Source: Pseudonocardiales bacterium (GTDB lineage Bacteria; Actinomycetota; Actinomycetes; Mycobacteriales; Pseudonocardiaceae). Taken from it: a DNA stretch of 35,957 nucleotides. Below, piece after piece: positions 21,101-29,422 of the stretch. Numbering within the stretch: the first letter of the stretch is position 1; each line of letters opens with the position of its first letter. A program made the translations under genes and the position numbers. The notes below the pieces were generated by a model, which worked only from the letters and a program-made list of their open reading frames with translations, made no database searches and was not told the DNA's origin. The stretch is from positions 1 through 35,957 of the forward strand of contig JAPLAT010000320.1 in NCBI GenBank assembly GCA_026393175.1. The letters run 5' to 3'.

Positions 21101-22162
21101 GTGCCCTCCCACCCGGCGCCGCCGCCCCCCGCGCCCTCCGACCTGGACGAGCGGCTCGAGCGCTGGGTCGCCGCGGGCCTGATCCGCGCCGACCAGGCCG
21201 ACCGCATCCGCGCGGCGGAACGCCCGGCCCCCGCGCCGGAGCCGCCCCGGGCGGTGTCCCTCGTGGCCGAGGCGCTCGGGTACGTCGGCGGCGTGCTGGT
21301 GCTCGTCGCCGCGGTGACGCTGACCGGGCGGCTGTGGGACGAGCTCGGCACCGGCGGGCGGCTCGCCGTCGCGCTCGGGGCCACCGCTGTGCTCCTGGGC
21401 GCGGGCGCGGCGGCCCCGGTGGGCGCCGCGGCCGGCCGGCGGCTGCGCGCGGTGTGCTGGCTGATCGGGGTGGCCACCCTGGCCTTCGCGACGGCGCTGG
21501 TCGGCGAGGACCTGCTCGACCTCGACGGGGACGGCGTCGCCCTGCTCACCTCCGCCGTCGCGGCCGCGTCGGCGGGCGGGCTGTGGGCGGCGCACCGCAC
21601 GGTCGTGCAGCAGGCGGCCGTGGTGCTCCCGCTGGCCGTCGGGGCCGGGGCCGCCGCCGCGCACCTGCCCGCCGGCGCGGACACCGTGACCGGGCTCGCG
21701 GTGTGGGGCACGGGCCTGGTCTGGCTGCTGCTGGGCCGCGGCGGGGTGATCACGGCCCGGCCTGCGGCGACGGTGCTGGGCGGGACCACCGCCGTCGTCG
21801 GCGCCCAGCTGACAGTCGACACCGACGGGGGCGCCGTGCTGGCCGTGCTGACCGCCCTCGCCCTCGTGGCGGGCGGGGTCGTCCTGCGCGACCTGCTGCT
21901 GCTCGTGCTCGGCGCGGCGGCCGTGCTCGTCACCGTCCCGACGGTGCTGTCGCGCTGGTTCCCGGACGCGCTGTCCGTGCCGCTGGTGCTGCTCGCGGCG
22001 GGGACGCTGCTGGTCGTCGGCGCGCTGTGGGCGGCCCGGCGCGGCACCGTCCGCCCGGTGCGGCGCCCGGCGGAGCTGCCGCCCCGCCTCGCCGTGATCG
22101 TCGCCGCGGGGGTGGGGCTGGCCGTGGCCGTCGCCGTCGTGGTGCTGGGGCTGGCGGGGTAG
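21101..22162 (+). CDS. DUF2157-like multispan membrane protein
   Basis: 353 residues. Seen: a short N-terminal helical region resembling DUF2157 (DLDERLERWVAAGLIRADQADRIRAAE), a Pro-rich linker, and about ten hydrophobic spans in pairs, ending with AVAVVVLGLAG. No catalytic motif is visible. Its function is unknown; homologues are common in actinobacteria and are often annotated only by domain. The GTG at 21101 is the track start, 33 bases after the amidohydrolase stop, with no good ribosome binding site; it might be read through from that operon but is not obviously related to it. Confidence 0.82.
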   Translation: MPSHPAPPPPAPSDLDERLERWVAAGLIRADQADRIRAAERPAPAPEPPRAVSLVAEALGYVGGVLVLVAAVTLTGRLWDELGTGGRLAVALGATAVLLGAGAAAPVGAAAGRRLRAVCWLIGVATLAFATALVGEDLLDLDGDGVALLTSAVAAASAGGLWAAHRTVVQQAAVVLPLAVGAGAAAAHLPAGADTVTGLAVWGTGLVWLLLGRGGVITARPAATVLGGTTAVVGAQLTVDTDGGAVLAVLTALALVAGGVVLRDLLLLVLGAAAVLVTVPTVLSRWFPDALSVPLVLLAAGTLLVVGALWAARRGTVRPVRRPAELPPRLAVIVAAGVGLAVAVAVVVLGLAG

Positions 22163-22212
22163 GGGACCTTCGCCCCTGGTCGCGCCGGCCCGGCCGCGGG
22201 ACCGTCGGGAGC

Positions 22213-22728
22213 ATGGCGGAGCGACGGGTGCGGCGGAGCCGCGAGCGGGTGCTGGGCGGGGTGTGCGCGGGCGTGGCCGAGCACCTGGGGGTCGACGCGC
22301 TGCCGGTGCGGCTCGCCGTGGTCCTGATCGCGCTGGTCACCGGCGGGTTCGGGGTGCTGGCCTACCTGCTGGCGTGGGTCCTGCTGCCGCCGCCCGCGGA
22401 GGGCGCCGCGCCGCCTGCCGAGATCCCGGCGACCGCCCGGACCCCGGCCCCGCGCCCCGCCGTCCCCGCGCCGGGCGCGGCCTGGCGGGCCGTGGGCGGC
22501 GAGGTCCGCACGCTCGCGGGCGGGGTGCGGGCGGCCGTCGGCGGGGTCCCCCGCACGGCCGGCTCCCCGCTGGACACGGCCGACGCGGCCGCGACGGCAC
22601 TGGGGGAGCACCTGCGCACCCCGGAGGTCGGGGCCGGGCTGCGCCGCACCGCGCAGGGCCTGGCCACCGCCGTCACCGCGACGGTGGACGAGGCCGCCCG
22701 CCGTGCGCGGCGCGACGGCGGGGCCTGA
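22213..22728 (+). CDS. PspC-domain protein
   Basis: 171 residues, hidden in a longer shadow frame of the track. Seen: the PspC signature at the N terminus (RRSRERVLGGVCAGVAEHLGVD) followed by its one membrane span pair (LAVVLIALVTGGFGVLAYLLAWVLLPPP), then a long Ala/Pro and helical cytoplasmic tail. Known: PspC-type proteins take part in phage-shock or envelope-stress signalling; in actinobacteria many such proteins are fused to other domains, which is not the case here. The ATG at 22213 is preceded by a GGGAGC stretch. It may form a small membrane-associated group with its two neighbours. Confidence 0.87.
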   Translation: MAERRVRRSRERVLGGVCAGVAEHLGVDALPVRLAVVLIALVTGGFGVLAYLLAWVLLPPPAEGAAPPAEIPATARTPAPRPAVPAPGAAWRAVGGEVRTLAGGVRAAVGGVPRTAGSPLDTADAAATALGEHLRTPEVGAGLRRTAQGLATAVTATVDEAARRARRDGGA

Positions 22729-22775
22729 ACCGGCGGGCCGTCCACGGTCGGCGCCGGGCCGGGCGGGAGACCGAC

Positions 22776-23051
22776 ATGGACGGGAACGGGACCGGCCGCC
22801 GCCGGTGGCAGGACCTCGGCCCGCGCGCCCGCGCGGCCACGGCGATCGGGGCCGCGGTGCAGGTCGCGCTGCTCGTCGCGGCGCTGCGCGACCTGCGGTG
22901 CCGGTCGGCCGAGGAGGTGAACGGGCCGCGCCGGGTGTGGGTGCTGGTCTCGCTCGTCACCATCGTCGGCCCGCTGACGTACTTCGCCGCGGGCCGGCGG
23001 CCCCGGGCCGGTTGCGCCGCGTCGGCGCCGGGGGTCAGACTGGGCCCGTGA
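22776..23051 (+). CDS. Small PLDc_N-type membrane protein
   Basis: 91 residues, not given its own line in the track. Seen: two hydrophobic spans (AATAIGAAVQVALLVAALRDL and VWVLVSLVTIVGPLTYFAAG), and the conserved GPLTYFAAGRRP ending typical of the phospholipase D-nuclease N-terminal (PLDc_N) family of small membrane proteins. GGGCGGGAGA lies upstream of the ATG. The catalytic PLD domain is absent, as in most members; function is unknown. It follows the PspC gene by 47 bases on the same strand. Confidence 0.8.
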   Translation: MDGNGTGRRRWQDLGPRARAATAIGAAVQVALLVAALRDLRCRSAEEVNGPRRVWVLVSLVTIVGPLTYFAAGRRPRAGCAASAPGVRLGP

Positions 23052-23215
23052 CCGCCCTGGCCCCGTCGCGCACGTTCTGCGTGTGCCTGCTCGCGACGGA
23101 CCAGCTCTCGGTCGACGACCGTCGGTGTCGTCCGGCTCCCGCGCGCGCCTGACCGGATCCCGGCCCGGGTCGCGCGCACTGCGCCCGCCGACCCCGTCCC
23201 GCCCCGGAGCGACCC

Positions 23216-23356
23216 GTGACCCGCCCCCGCCCTGCCCGCCGCGGCCCCCGTCCCCCCGGCGCCGCCGACACGCCCACCCCCGGCCGGTGGCGACGCCTCG
23301 CGGCGCGGTTCGCCGCCGCGGTGCGCGCCGCGCACGCGGCCTCGGTGCCGTTCTGA
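23216..23356 (+). CDS. Possible 46-residue basic small protein
   Basis: Too short for the track. GTG start with GGAG about eight bases upstream; product is Arg/Pro-rich at the N terminus, then an amphipathic helix-like WRRLAARFAAAVRAAHAASV. No family recognised. Codon third positions are GC-rich, but so is all the DNA here, so this may be chance. Low confidence. Confidence 0.3.
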   Translation: MTRPRPARRGPRPPGAADTPTPGRWRRLAARFAAAVRAAHAASVPF

Positions 23357-23716
23357 GGAGTCCCGGCTCCGACGAACGGCTGACGAACGGCTGACGATCC
23401 GGCGCCGCCCTCGTCACGGGGGCCTGCGCTGCGCTACACAGGGGGAGCACGGTGGCCACCGGGACGCGCCCGGGGCCCGGGAGCGCGGACGCCGACGGTG
23501 GCGCGGCTGGGGAGCCCGCCTTCACCGGCCGGTCGCAGCACCCCGGCCCCGCGGGATCACCGCTGGGGAGCGGGAGCCGGCCGGTGGCCACCGTGCGACA
23601 CCCGTCCCCTGCCCCTCCGCCCGCGTCCCCGGGCGGGTCGTCCGGCGCTCCGGCCGCCGTCCTCACGGCGGCCCCGGTGCCGAGGTCCGTCCCGACCGCC
23701 CGCGCCGGCCCCCGCG
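23357..23716. other. Low-complexity stretch without a supported gene
   Basis: About 360 bases between the small ORF and the PASTA gene. It holds a perfect tandem duplication of ACGAACGGCTG (23372-23393, 11 bp, one helical turn) just downstream of the small ORF. A rightward frame opens with a GTG at 23452 after GGGGGAG and continues into the antisense of the PASTA gene. Its product is Pro/Ala/Gly/Arg-rich with no recognisable domain. It could be a promoter region, a secreted low-complexity peptide, or non-coding. Confidence 0.5.
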
Positions 23717-24016
23717 TCAGGCCGTACCGGCCGGGTCCAGCGGGGACGGCGGCACGGGAGCGCCGACGGACCCCCCGCCGCCCCCACCACCGGACTCGAC
23801 CAGCACCTCGACGGCGGTCGCGGCCGGCACGGCGATGCCGGCCAGCGGCTGCTGCGCGGTGACTACGCCGGTGGCCGGCAGCGGGTCGACGGGGTCGGCG
23901 GAGACCACCACCACCCGCGCGGACAGCGCGAGCGCGTGCGCCTCGCCGATCTCCAGGCCGACCAGGGCCGGTACGAGCACGGCGTCCTGCGGATCGGGGC
24001 CCGCGGCTGCGTCCAT
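23717..24016 (-). CDS. Single-PASTA-domain protein
   Basis: 99 residues. Seen: one PASTA domain, VLVPALVGLEIGEAHALALSARVVVV through VTAQQPLAGIAVPAATAVEVLVE, with the characteristic pattern of VP-L-G-A-A at the start and QxPxAGxxV at the end; then a run of eight glycines and a Pro-rich tail. No signal peptide or membrane span is seen, unlike the PknB/PBP2x PASTA proteins that bind peptidoglycan or muropeptides outside the cell. The ATG at 24016 is the only sensible start but lacks a clear ribosome binding site. It is on the same strand as the two-component operon, 293 bases downstream of the lipoprotein. Confidence 0.75.
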   Translation of the reverse strand: MDAAAGPDPQDAVLVPALVGLEIGEAHALALSARVVVVSADPVDPLPATGVVTAQQPLAGIAVPAATAVEVLVESGGGGGGGSVGAPVPPSPLDPAGTA

Positions 24017-24243
24017 GGCCAGGGGTACCCGCGGTCGTCGCGCGGGACACGCGGGTCCTCCGGAGGCGGGTCGGTCCCCGGACCGCCGGCCGATCGCCGC
24101 GCCGACGTCGACCTTCGCGCGCCGGCCAGTCCCGCGTGCGACGCCGGCGCGCGTGGGAGACCGCCGAGCGCGCGTCGACAGGACGAGCGCGCGGCGGCGC
24201 GACCCACCCACCCGTCGCCGGCGGCCGCTCCGTCGGCGGGCCC

Positions 24244-24308
24244 GCCCCGGTCTTTCCCCGCCCCGGTCGTCCCCTGCCCCGGCCGTCCCCGCCCCGGTCG
24301 TCCCCCCC
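24244..24308. repeat. About four tandem copies of a 16-bp GCCCCGGTCGTCCCC-like unit
   Basis: Copies start at 24244, 24260, 24276 and 24291 (spacing 16, 16, 15). They lie directly after the lipoprotein stop on the minus strand. The remaining 293-bp gap (24017-24309) toward the PASTA gene shows no other gene I can support. Confidence 0.7.
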
Positions 24309-24309
24309 G

Positions 24310-24720
24310 TCAGTTCCCGGCCGGGACGGGCGGTGGGGCCGGGGACGCGGACCGGGTCGTGGCCGGGGTCGCGGTCGGTGTCACCGTCGGGGTCGCTGTC
24401 GCGGACGGGACCGGAGAAGGGATCGTGGGGACGGTCGGGGCGCCGCTCGGGTCCGGTTGCTGGACGACGCTGGGCACCGCGGCCGGGGGCAGCGGTGCCC
24501 CGGTGAGGGGCACGGGCGCGGTCTGCGGCCGCACCCCGCACCCGGCGACGACCACCGCGGCCGCCGTGACGGCGACGAGGAGCCCGGCCGCGCGCCGCGC
24601 CGCCCGCCCGGGGGCCGCTCGCCCGTGGTCCGTCCGCCCGGATGCTGTCCGTCCCGGGGCCCGCCCGGACACCGTCCGCCCGCGGCCGACGCGTCCCGGG
24701 CCCTGCCGCCGGCCGGTCAC
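24310..24720 (-). CDS. Small Pro/Thr-rich lipoprotein co-expressed with the histidine kinase
   Basis: 136 residues. Seen: a long Arg-rich N-terminal segment, a hydrophobic h-region (AAGLLVAVTAAAVVVAGC) ending in a lipobox with Cys61, then a Pro/Thr/Ser/Ala-rich exported tail with no globular domain. The positively charged region before the lipobox is unusually long (about 45 residues), so the real start may be further downstream. Its GTG start overlaps the TGA of the histidine kinase (GTGA), so the two are coupled. A role as an accessory or sensory lipoprotein of the two-component system is plausible by position only. Confidence 0.78.
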   Translation of the reverse strand: MTGRRQGPGRVGRGRTVSGRAPGRTASGRTDHGRAAPGRAARRAAGLLVAVTAAAVVVAGCGVRPQTAPVPLTGAPLPPAAVPSVVQQPDPSGAPTVPTIPSPVPSATATPTVTPTATPATTRSASPAPPPVPAGN

Positions 24721-26129
24721 GGCCGGGCCTCGGGCAGGTCGACGACGAACCGGGCGCCACCGCCGGGGCGGTCCTCCACGTGCACGCTCCCGCCGTGCCG
24801 GTCCACGTGCAGGGCCACCAGCGCGAGGCCCAGGCCGGAACCGGTGTCGTCGCCCCGGCGCCCGGCGCGGCTGCCGCGGGTGAACCGCTCGAAGACCTGC
24901 TCGCGCAGCTCCTCCGGCACCCCGGGGCCGGCGTCGTCGACCTCGATCCGGGCCCGTCCGCCCGACCGCGTGACGGCCACCCGGACCGGGCCGCCCCCGT
25001 ACCGGTCCGCGTTCTCCAGCAGGTTGACGACGACCCGGTCGAGCCGCCTGCGGTCACCGCGCACCGGCACCGGCCCCGCGGCCTCGACCGCCGGGGCGGG
25101 ACCGGCGCGCAGCGCGGTCACCGCGGTGACGAGCTCGGCCAGGTCGAGCACCTCCGCGTCGTCACCGTCCGGCGCGGCGCGGCCCGGGTCGTCCCGGGAG
25201 ATCTCCAGCAGGTCCACCACCATCCGCTGGAAGCGCTCCACCTCGCCGGTGAGCAGGTCCAGCGCCCGCCGGGCGGTGCCGGACAGCTCGTCGCGGCGGT
25301 TCTCCAGCACCGCGGCCGCGTTCGCCATCGTCGTCAGCGGGGAGCGCAGCTCGTGGCTGACGTCCCCGGCGAACCGGGTGTCGCGCCGCACCCGGCTCTC
25401 CAGCGCCTCGGCCGTGCGGTTGAACGAGGCGGCCAGCGGGGCGAGGTCGGGGTCGTCGCGGTCGGGGAGGCGGGCGCCGAGGTCCCCGCGCGCCACGCGG
25501 GACGCGGCGTCGGTCAGCTCGGTCAGCGGGCGCAGCGCGCGGCGGCTCGCCCACGACCCGAGGGCGACGCCGAGCAGCACGCTCGTCGCGACGCCGGCGA
25601 TGAGGACGGAGCTGAGGAACCGGAAGGTCCGGTCCAGCTGGGGGAGCGGGTGCAGCTCCACGTAGGCCGAGCCGTCACCGGGCACGGGCAGGGTCACGGC
25701 GATCACCGGCAGGCCCTCCACGACCAGGCGCTGCCGGGCCGGCACGCCGTCGCGGGCGAGGTCGAGCAGCGGGCTCGGCAGGTCGTCCGGGCCGACCTGG
25801 CGCCCGCCGGTCAGCCAGCCGTCCTCGCGCTCGAGCAGCACCGTGGAGTCGGAGTCGGTGGTGATCCCGGCGATGAGGTCGCGCAGCCCCGGCGACCCCG
25901 ACCGGAGCACCCCCTCGACCAACCGCACGTTCACCGCCGTCTGCAGGACGGCGCCGTCCTCGCGCTGACGCAGCATGTACCCGCTGGCCAGGTTCCAGGT
26001 GACGACGGCGAGCGCGCCGGTCAGCACGAGCGCGACCAGCCCGAACGCGACGGCGACGCGCCAGCGCAGCGACAGCCCGACCCGGCGCACCCGTTCCCCT
26101 CCCGTGCGGTCCCCGGTCACGTGCGGCAC
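24717..26129 (-). CDS. Two-component sensor histidine kinase
   Basis: 470 residues. Seen: membrane span 1 (about 24-46), an extracytoplasmic sensor of about 120 residues, span 2 (about 171-193), a HAMP domain (about 195-245), the H-box FAGDVSHELRSPLTTM with His259, the N-box VVNLLENADRYGGG, the G1 box DAGPGVP, the F-box FERFTRG and the G2 box GSGLGLALV. All catalytic motifs are intact; the architecture resembles MtrB/PrrB-type kinases. The GTG at 26129 lies three bases after the response regulator stop (26133-26135). The signal is unknown; the coupled lipoprotein downstream may be an extracellular partner. Confidence 0.95.
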   Translation of the reverse strand: MPHVTGDRTGGERVRRVGLSLRWRVAVAFGLVALVLTGALAVVTWNLASGYMLRQREDGAVLQTAVNVRLVEGVLRSGSPGLRDLIAGITTDSDSTVLLEREDGWLTGGRQVGPDDLPSPLLDLARDGVPARQRLVVEGLPVIAVTLPVPGDGSAYVELHPLPQLDRTFRFLSSVLIAGVATSVLLGVALGSWASRRALRPLTELTDAASRVARGDLGARLPDRDDPDLAPLAASFNRTAEALESRVRRDTRFAGDVSHELRSPLTTMANAAAVLENRRDELSGTARRALDLLTGEVERFQRMVVDLLEISRDDPGRAAPDGDDAEVLDLAELVTAVTALRAGPAPAVEAAGPVPVRGDRRRLDRVVVNLLENADRYGGGPVRVAVTRSGGRARIEVDDAGPGVPEELREQVFERFTRGSRAGRRGDDTGSGLGLALVALHVDRHGGSVHVEDRPGGGARFVVDLPEARP

Positions 26130-26132
26130 CGG

Positions 26133-26825
26133 TCAGGCGTCCTCGCCGACCCGGTAACCACGACCGCGCACCGTCAGTACACACCGCGGGTCGTCGGGAT
26201 CGCGTTCGACCTTGCGCCGCAGCCGCCGGATGTGGACGTCGAGCAGCCGGGTGTCGCCGAAGTAGTCGTAGCCCCAGACCCGCCGCAGCAGCTCCTCGCG
26301 GGTGACGACCCGCCCGCCCGCCGCGGCCAGCTCGAGCAGCAGCCCGAACTCGGTGCGCGTGAGGTGGACCGGCGTGCCGTCGCGGGTCACGGCGTGGGCG
26401 TCGCGGTCGACCTCCAGCGACCCGACGCGCAGCACGCCCGGCGAGGCGGGCTGGCGGCGCCGCAGCAGGGCCCGGATCCGGGCTGCCAGCACGGCGGCCA
26501 CCAGCGGTTTGGTGACGTAGTCGTCCGCGCCCGCCTCGAGGCCGGCGATGACGTCGCGGTGGTCCGTGCGCGCCGAGACGATGATGATCGGCAGGTCGCC
26601 CGCGGCGCGCAGCGTGCGGCAGACCTCCAGCCCGTCGATGCCCGGCAGCATGAGGTCGAGCAGCACGACGTCGACCGGCCCGTCGGCGAGCAGGTCCAGC
26701 GCCGTCTCGCCGTCGGGCGCCTCGACGACCAGGCACCCCTCGTCGGCCAGCGCGAGGCCCAGCGCCTGCCGGATGCGCGCGTCGTCCTCGACCAGCAGGA
26801 CCCGGGTGGGCGGCTCGGCGTTCAG
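26133..26825 (-). CDS. OmpR/PhoB-family response regulator, probable CTG start
   Basis: About 230 residues. Seen: receiver domain with acidic pocket EDD (13-15), phosphoacceptor Asp57 in LLDLMLPG, the SAR and YVTKPL switch residues, then a winged-helix DNA-binding domain ending VRGRGYRVGEDA. There is no ATG, GTG or TTG in frame between the upstream low-complexity region and the receiver core. A CTG at 26825-26823 overlaps the stop of the preceding gene as CTGA, like the NTGA couplings elsewhere in this window, and gives a receiver of normal length (NAEPPTRVLLVEDD after the start). The track's 333-residue version runs antisense-like through the small upstream gene and is rejected. Confidence 0.9.
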   Translation of the reverse strand: MNAEPPTRVLLVEDDARIRQALGLALADEGCLVVEAPDGETALDLLADGPVDVVLLDLMLPGIDGLEVCRTLRAAGDLPIIIVSARTDHRDVIAGLEAGADDYVTKPLVAAVLAARIRALLRRRQPASPGVLRVGSLEVDRDAHAVTRDGTPVHLTRTEFGLLLELAAAGGRVVTREELLRRVWGYDYFGDTRLLDVHIRRLRRKVERDPDDPRCVLTVRGRGYRVGEDA

Positions 26826-27037
26826 CGCCGCACCACCGCCCAGCCGCGCAGCCGGTAGGCCGCCAGGCGGTGCAGCATCTCCTCCAGCGCCCCGGGCGGC
26901 ACCTGGCCCCGCAGCTCCCGCTCCGCGGCCGCCACCTCGCGGTGGACGACGTCGGGCGGCACCAGCCCCGCGTACTCCTCGGCGAGCCGCGCGGCCACGG
27001 CGTTCCGGTCGGGGGTGTGCGGCGGTCGGACGGGCAT
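26822..27037 (-). CDS. DUF3562-like three-helix bundle dimerization protein
   Basis: 71 residues. Seen: LAEEYAGLVPPDVVHREVAAAERELRGQVPPG, strongly like the three-helix bundle dimerisation domain (DUF3562/PF12085), followed by a short third helix and basic end. The ATG at 27037 has GGGAGGAG upstream. Its stop lies within the start of the response regulator, so it is translated just ahead of it; a direct regulatory role of the small protein in this two-component system is a reasonable guess but untested. Confidence 0.75.
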   Translation of the reverse strand: MPVRPPHTPDRNAVAARLAEEYAGLVPPDVVHREVAAAERELRGQVPPGALEEMLHRLAAYRLRGWAVVRR

Positions 27038-27162
27038 CGTGCTCCTCCCGGTCGGGCTGGTGCCGGATGCCCCGATCCTCCCCGAGGACGGGCACCCGGC
27101 GCCGCACCGCCGGGCTCGGCCGGACCGATCGCAAGGCGAACGTCAGGCGGGCCCGGTCGCGG

Positions 27163-29271
27163 TCAGAAGCTGCGCTGCAGGACGAGCACCGAGCGTTGCG
27201 GGACCTCGACGGTGCTGCCCGCGGCGGGGAACCGGCGCCGGTCGTCGGCCAGCAGCGGGTCGGCGGTGTCCAGGGCGGTCTCCCAGCCGTTGCCGTAGGA
27301 CTCGTCGGGCAGCGTGAACTCGAGGTCCTCGTGGTGGGCGTTGAACAGCAGCAGGAACGAGTCGTCGACGACCTGGCGGCCGAGCTCGTCGCGGTCGGGG
27401 ATGCCGCGCCCGTTGAGGTAGATCATCAGCGTCTGGGTGCCGCCGTCCCAGTCGTCGTCGGTCATCGGCTGCCCGTCGGGCCGCAGCCAGCCGATGTCCT
27501 CCATGTTCGTCCCGCGGATCGGGCGGCCCTGGAAGAACCGCTGCCTGCGGAAGATCGGGTGCTCCGCGCGCAGCCGGGTCAGGCGGGCGGTGAACCCGGT
27601 GAGGACGTCCTGCTCGCGCGCCCGCGCCCAGTCCACCCAGCTCAGCTCGTTGTCCTGGCAGTAGACGTTGTTGTTGCCCTGCTGGGTGCGGCCCAGCTCG
27701 TCGCCGTGGGCGATCATCGGGACGCCCTGGGAGAGCAGCAGGGTCGTCATGATGTTGCGCTTCTGCCGCTCGCGGAGCGCGTAGACGTCGACGTCGTCGG
27801 TGGGGCCCTCGGCGCCGCAGTTCCAGGACCGGTTGTGGCTCTCGCCGTCGCGGTTGTCCTCGCCGTTGGCCTCGTTGTGCTTCTCGTTGTAGGAGACGAG
27901 GTCCTGCAGCGTGAAGCCGTCGTGCGCGGTGACGAAGTTGATCGAGGCGATGGGGCGGCGGTTGTCCGCCTCGTAGAGGTCCGAGCTGCCGGTGAAGCGG
28001 GCCGCGAACTCGCCGAGGCTCGACGGCTCGCCGCGCCAGAAGTCGCGCACGGTGTCGCGGTACTTGCCGTTCCACTCCGTCCACAGCGGGGGGAACCCGC
28101 CGACCTGGTAGCCGCCGTCGCCGACGTCCCACGGCTCGGCGATGAGCTTGACCTGGCTGACCACCGGGTCCTGGTTGACCAGCTCGAAGAACGCCGCGAG
28201 CCGGTCGACCTCGTGGAACTGGCGGGCGAGGGAGGAGGCGAGGTCGAAGCGGAAGCCGTCGACGTGCATCTCGGTGACCCAGTACCGCAGCGAGTCCATG
28301 ATCAGCCGCAGCGACTCGTGGTGGCGGACGTTGAGGCTGTTCCCGGTGCCGGTGGTGTCGTAGTAGTGCTTCTCGTCGCCGTCGACGAGCCGGTAGTAGG
28401 CCCGGTTGTCCGCGCCGCGGAAGGACAGCGTCGGGCCCAGGTGGTTGCCCTCGGCCGTGTGGTTGTAGACGACGTCGAGGATCACCTCGATGCCGGCGCG
28501 GTGCAGCGTGCGCACCATCGTCTTGAACTCGTAGACCTGCTCGCCGCGCGTGCCGAAGCTGGCGTAGCCGTTGTGCGGGGCGAAGAAGCCGATCGTGTTG
28601 TAGCCCCAGTAGTTCGACAGGCCCTTGTCCACCAGCGTCGAGTCGTTGACGAACTGGTGCACCGGCATCAGTTCGATCGCGGTGACCCCGAGGTTCTTGA
28701 GGTGGGCGATCATCGCCGGGTGGGCGAGGCCGGAGTAGGTGCCGCGCACGTCGTCGGGGATGTCCGGGTGGGTCATCGTCATGCCCTTGACGTGGGCCTC
28801 GTAGATGACCGACTCGTTGTAGGGGATGCGCAGCGGGCGGTCGTTGGCCCAGTCGAAGAACGTGTTGATGACGACGGACTTCATGGCGTGCGGGGCGGAG
28901 TCCTCGTCGTTGAACGAGTCCGGGTCCCCGAAGGTGTAGGAGAACGACGACTGGCCCCACTCGACCTCGCCGTCCACCGCCTTCGCGTACGGGTCCAGCA
29001 GCAGCTTCGCCGGGTTGCACCGCAGGCCTGCCGAGGGCTCGTAGGGCCCGTGGACCCGGAACCCGTAGCGCTGGCCCGGCCACACCCGCGGCAGGTAGCC
29101 GTGCCAGACCAGGCCGTTGCGCTCGGGGAGGTCGACGCGCACCTCGGTGCCGTCGTCGTCGAACAGGCACAGCTCGATGCGGTCGGCGACCTCGGAGAAG
29201 ATCGCGAAGTTGGTGCCGCCGCCGTCGAACGACGACCCCAGCGGGTAGGGCGAGCCGGGCCAGATGTGCAA
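27163..29271 (-). CDS. glgX: Glycogen debranching enzyme (isoamylase-type)
   Basis: 702 residues. Seen: the N-terminal CBM48 region (YPLGSSFDGGGTNFAIFSEVA), then a GH13 barrel with DVVYNHT, the nucleophile region MHVDGFRFDLAS, the acid/base LIAEPWDVG and the third carboxylate in FVTAHDGF, and the QGNNNVYCQDNELSW segment typical of GlgX/TreX. It hydrolyses alpha-1,6 branches of glycogen limit dextrins. The start is a TTG at 29271 with GGAGGA upstream, giving the LHIWPGSPYPLG start seen in actinobacterial GlgX. The track's 1,630-residue frame is an artefact of high GC. No other glycogen genes are in the window. It diverges from dps. Confidence 0.95.
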   Translation of the reverse strand: MHIWPGSPYPLGSSFDGGGTNFAIFSEVADRIELCLFDDDGTEVRVDLPERNGLVWHGYLPRVWPGQRYGFRVHGPYEPSAGLRCNPAKLLLDPYAKAVDGEVEWGQSSFSYTFGDPDSFNDEDSAPHAMKSVVINTFFDWANDRPLRIPYNESVIYEAHVKGMTMTHPDIPDDVRGTYSGLAHPAMIAHLKNLGVTAIELMPVHQFVNDSTLVDKGLSNYWGYNTIGFFAPHNGYASFGTRGEQVYEFKTMVRTLHRAGIEVILDVVYNHTAEGNHLGPTLSFRGADNRAYYRLVDGDEKHYYDTTGTGNSLNVRHHESLRLIMDSLRYWVTEMHVDGFRFDLASSLARQFHEVDRLAAFFELVNQDPVVSQVKLIAEPWDVGDGGYQVGGFPPLWTEWNGKYRDTVRDFWRGEPSSLGEFAARFTGSSDLYEADNRRPIASINFVTAHDGFTLQDLVSYNEKHNEANGEDNRDGESHNRSWNCGAEGPTDDVDVYALRERQKRNIMTTLLLSQGVPMIAHGDELGRTQQGNNNVYCQDNELSWVDWARAREQDVLTGFTARLTRLRAEHPIFRRQRFFQGRPIRGTNMEDIGWLRPDGQPMTDDDWDGGTQTLMIYLNGRGIPDRDELGRQVVDDSFLLLFNAHHEDLEFTLPDESYGNGWETALDTADPLLADDRRRFPAAGSTVEVPQRSVLVLQRSF

Positions 29272-29422
29272 GGGGGTCCTCCAGGTACGACGGGCCCGCC
29301 GATCGCGGGCACGTCTTACTAGCGCAGCACGTGCGTCCCGGCGACCCGGAACGCTGCGAGGATCCCCACACGGCGGCCCCGCATGCGCGGTGGCCCGTCG
29401 GGGTAACTCGTTCACAACGGAC

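Noticed and set aside
23452-23862. 136-residue plus-strand ORF of Pro/Ala/Arg-rich composition
   Set aside because: It begins after a plausible ribosome binding site but has no domain and runs antisense through the better supported PASTA gene.
26133-27134. 333-residue version of the response regulator
   Set aside because: The extra N-terminal 103 residues are Arg/Ala/Gly-rich and overlap the DUF3562-like gene in another frame. Receiver homology begins right after the CTG.
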